Origin: Candidatus Methanoplasma sp.
GTDB taxonomy: Archaea > Thermoplasmatota > Thermoplasmata > Methanomassiliicoccales > Methanomethylophilaceae
Reading direction: 5' to 3'
Assembly: GCA_031261625.1 (NCBI GenBank)
Contig: JAISJG010000001.1
Coordinates: forward strand, 1 to 5,633
DNA: 5,633 nucleotides
Made by a program: the position numbers and the translations under genes. Numbering within the stretch: position 1 is the stretch's first letter; every line of letters begins with the position of its first letter. A model generated the notes under the pieces. It saw nothing but the letters and a program-made list of their open reading frames with translations, was not told the DNA's origin and did no database searches. Shown here one piece after another: positions 5,624 to 5,633 of the stretch.

Positions 5624-5633
5624 TGCATTTATT

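Overview
The window reads as a core stretch of an archaeal chromosome. The markers are a KEOPS Kae1 protein, an archaeal RecJ-like DHH nuclease, archaeal-type ribosomal protein uS15, fibrillarin, and TATA-like boxes 26-28 bases upstream of several start codons, as expected for leaderless mRNAs. Gene content and style suggest the Thermoplasmatota, and I lean to a methanogen of the Methanomassiliicoccales. That placement is inference; no gene here is diagnostic.

Layout. A tRNA-Val(GAC) gene with encoded CCA lies at the left edge on the minus strand. A plus-strand orphan gene (306-782) follows. Next is a gene-poor stretch of about 370 bases (783-1153) holding what looks like the remains of a decayed ORF with a 12-base in-frame tandem repeat (995-1054). 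Kae1 (1154-2137, plus) comes next. It meets tail-to-tail, with a 17-base overlap, a minus-strand cluster read right to left: fibrillarin (5020-4364), a Nudix hydrolase (4374-4012), uS15 (3930-3475) and the DHH nuclease (3467-2121). A four-helix membrane protein (5135-5623, plus) diverges from fibrillarin.

The genes share an information-processing theme: tRNA t6A modification (Kae1), rRNA/RNA 2'-O-methylation (fibrillarin), the ribosome (uS15) and nucleic-acid processing (DHH). Nudix enzymes typically clean up or hydrolyse nucleotide derivatives.

The most notable observation is in the Nudix gene. Its frame is intact from a TTG start with a good Shine-Dalgarno match to a TAA stop, except for one in-frame TAG at codon 43. 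That codon falls in a variable position of an otherwise perfect Nudix box. None of the seven complete protein genes ends in TAG (five TGA, two TAA). The TAG is therefore either a very young nonsense mutation (or a sequencing error), or a sense codon such as pyrrolysine in a TAG-recoding archaeon. The sequence alone cannot decide between these.
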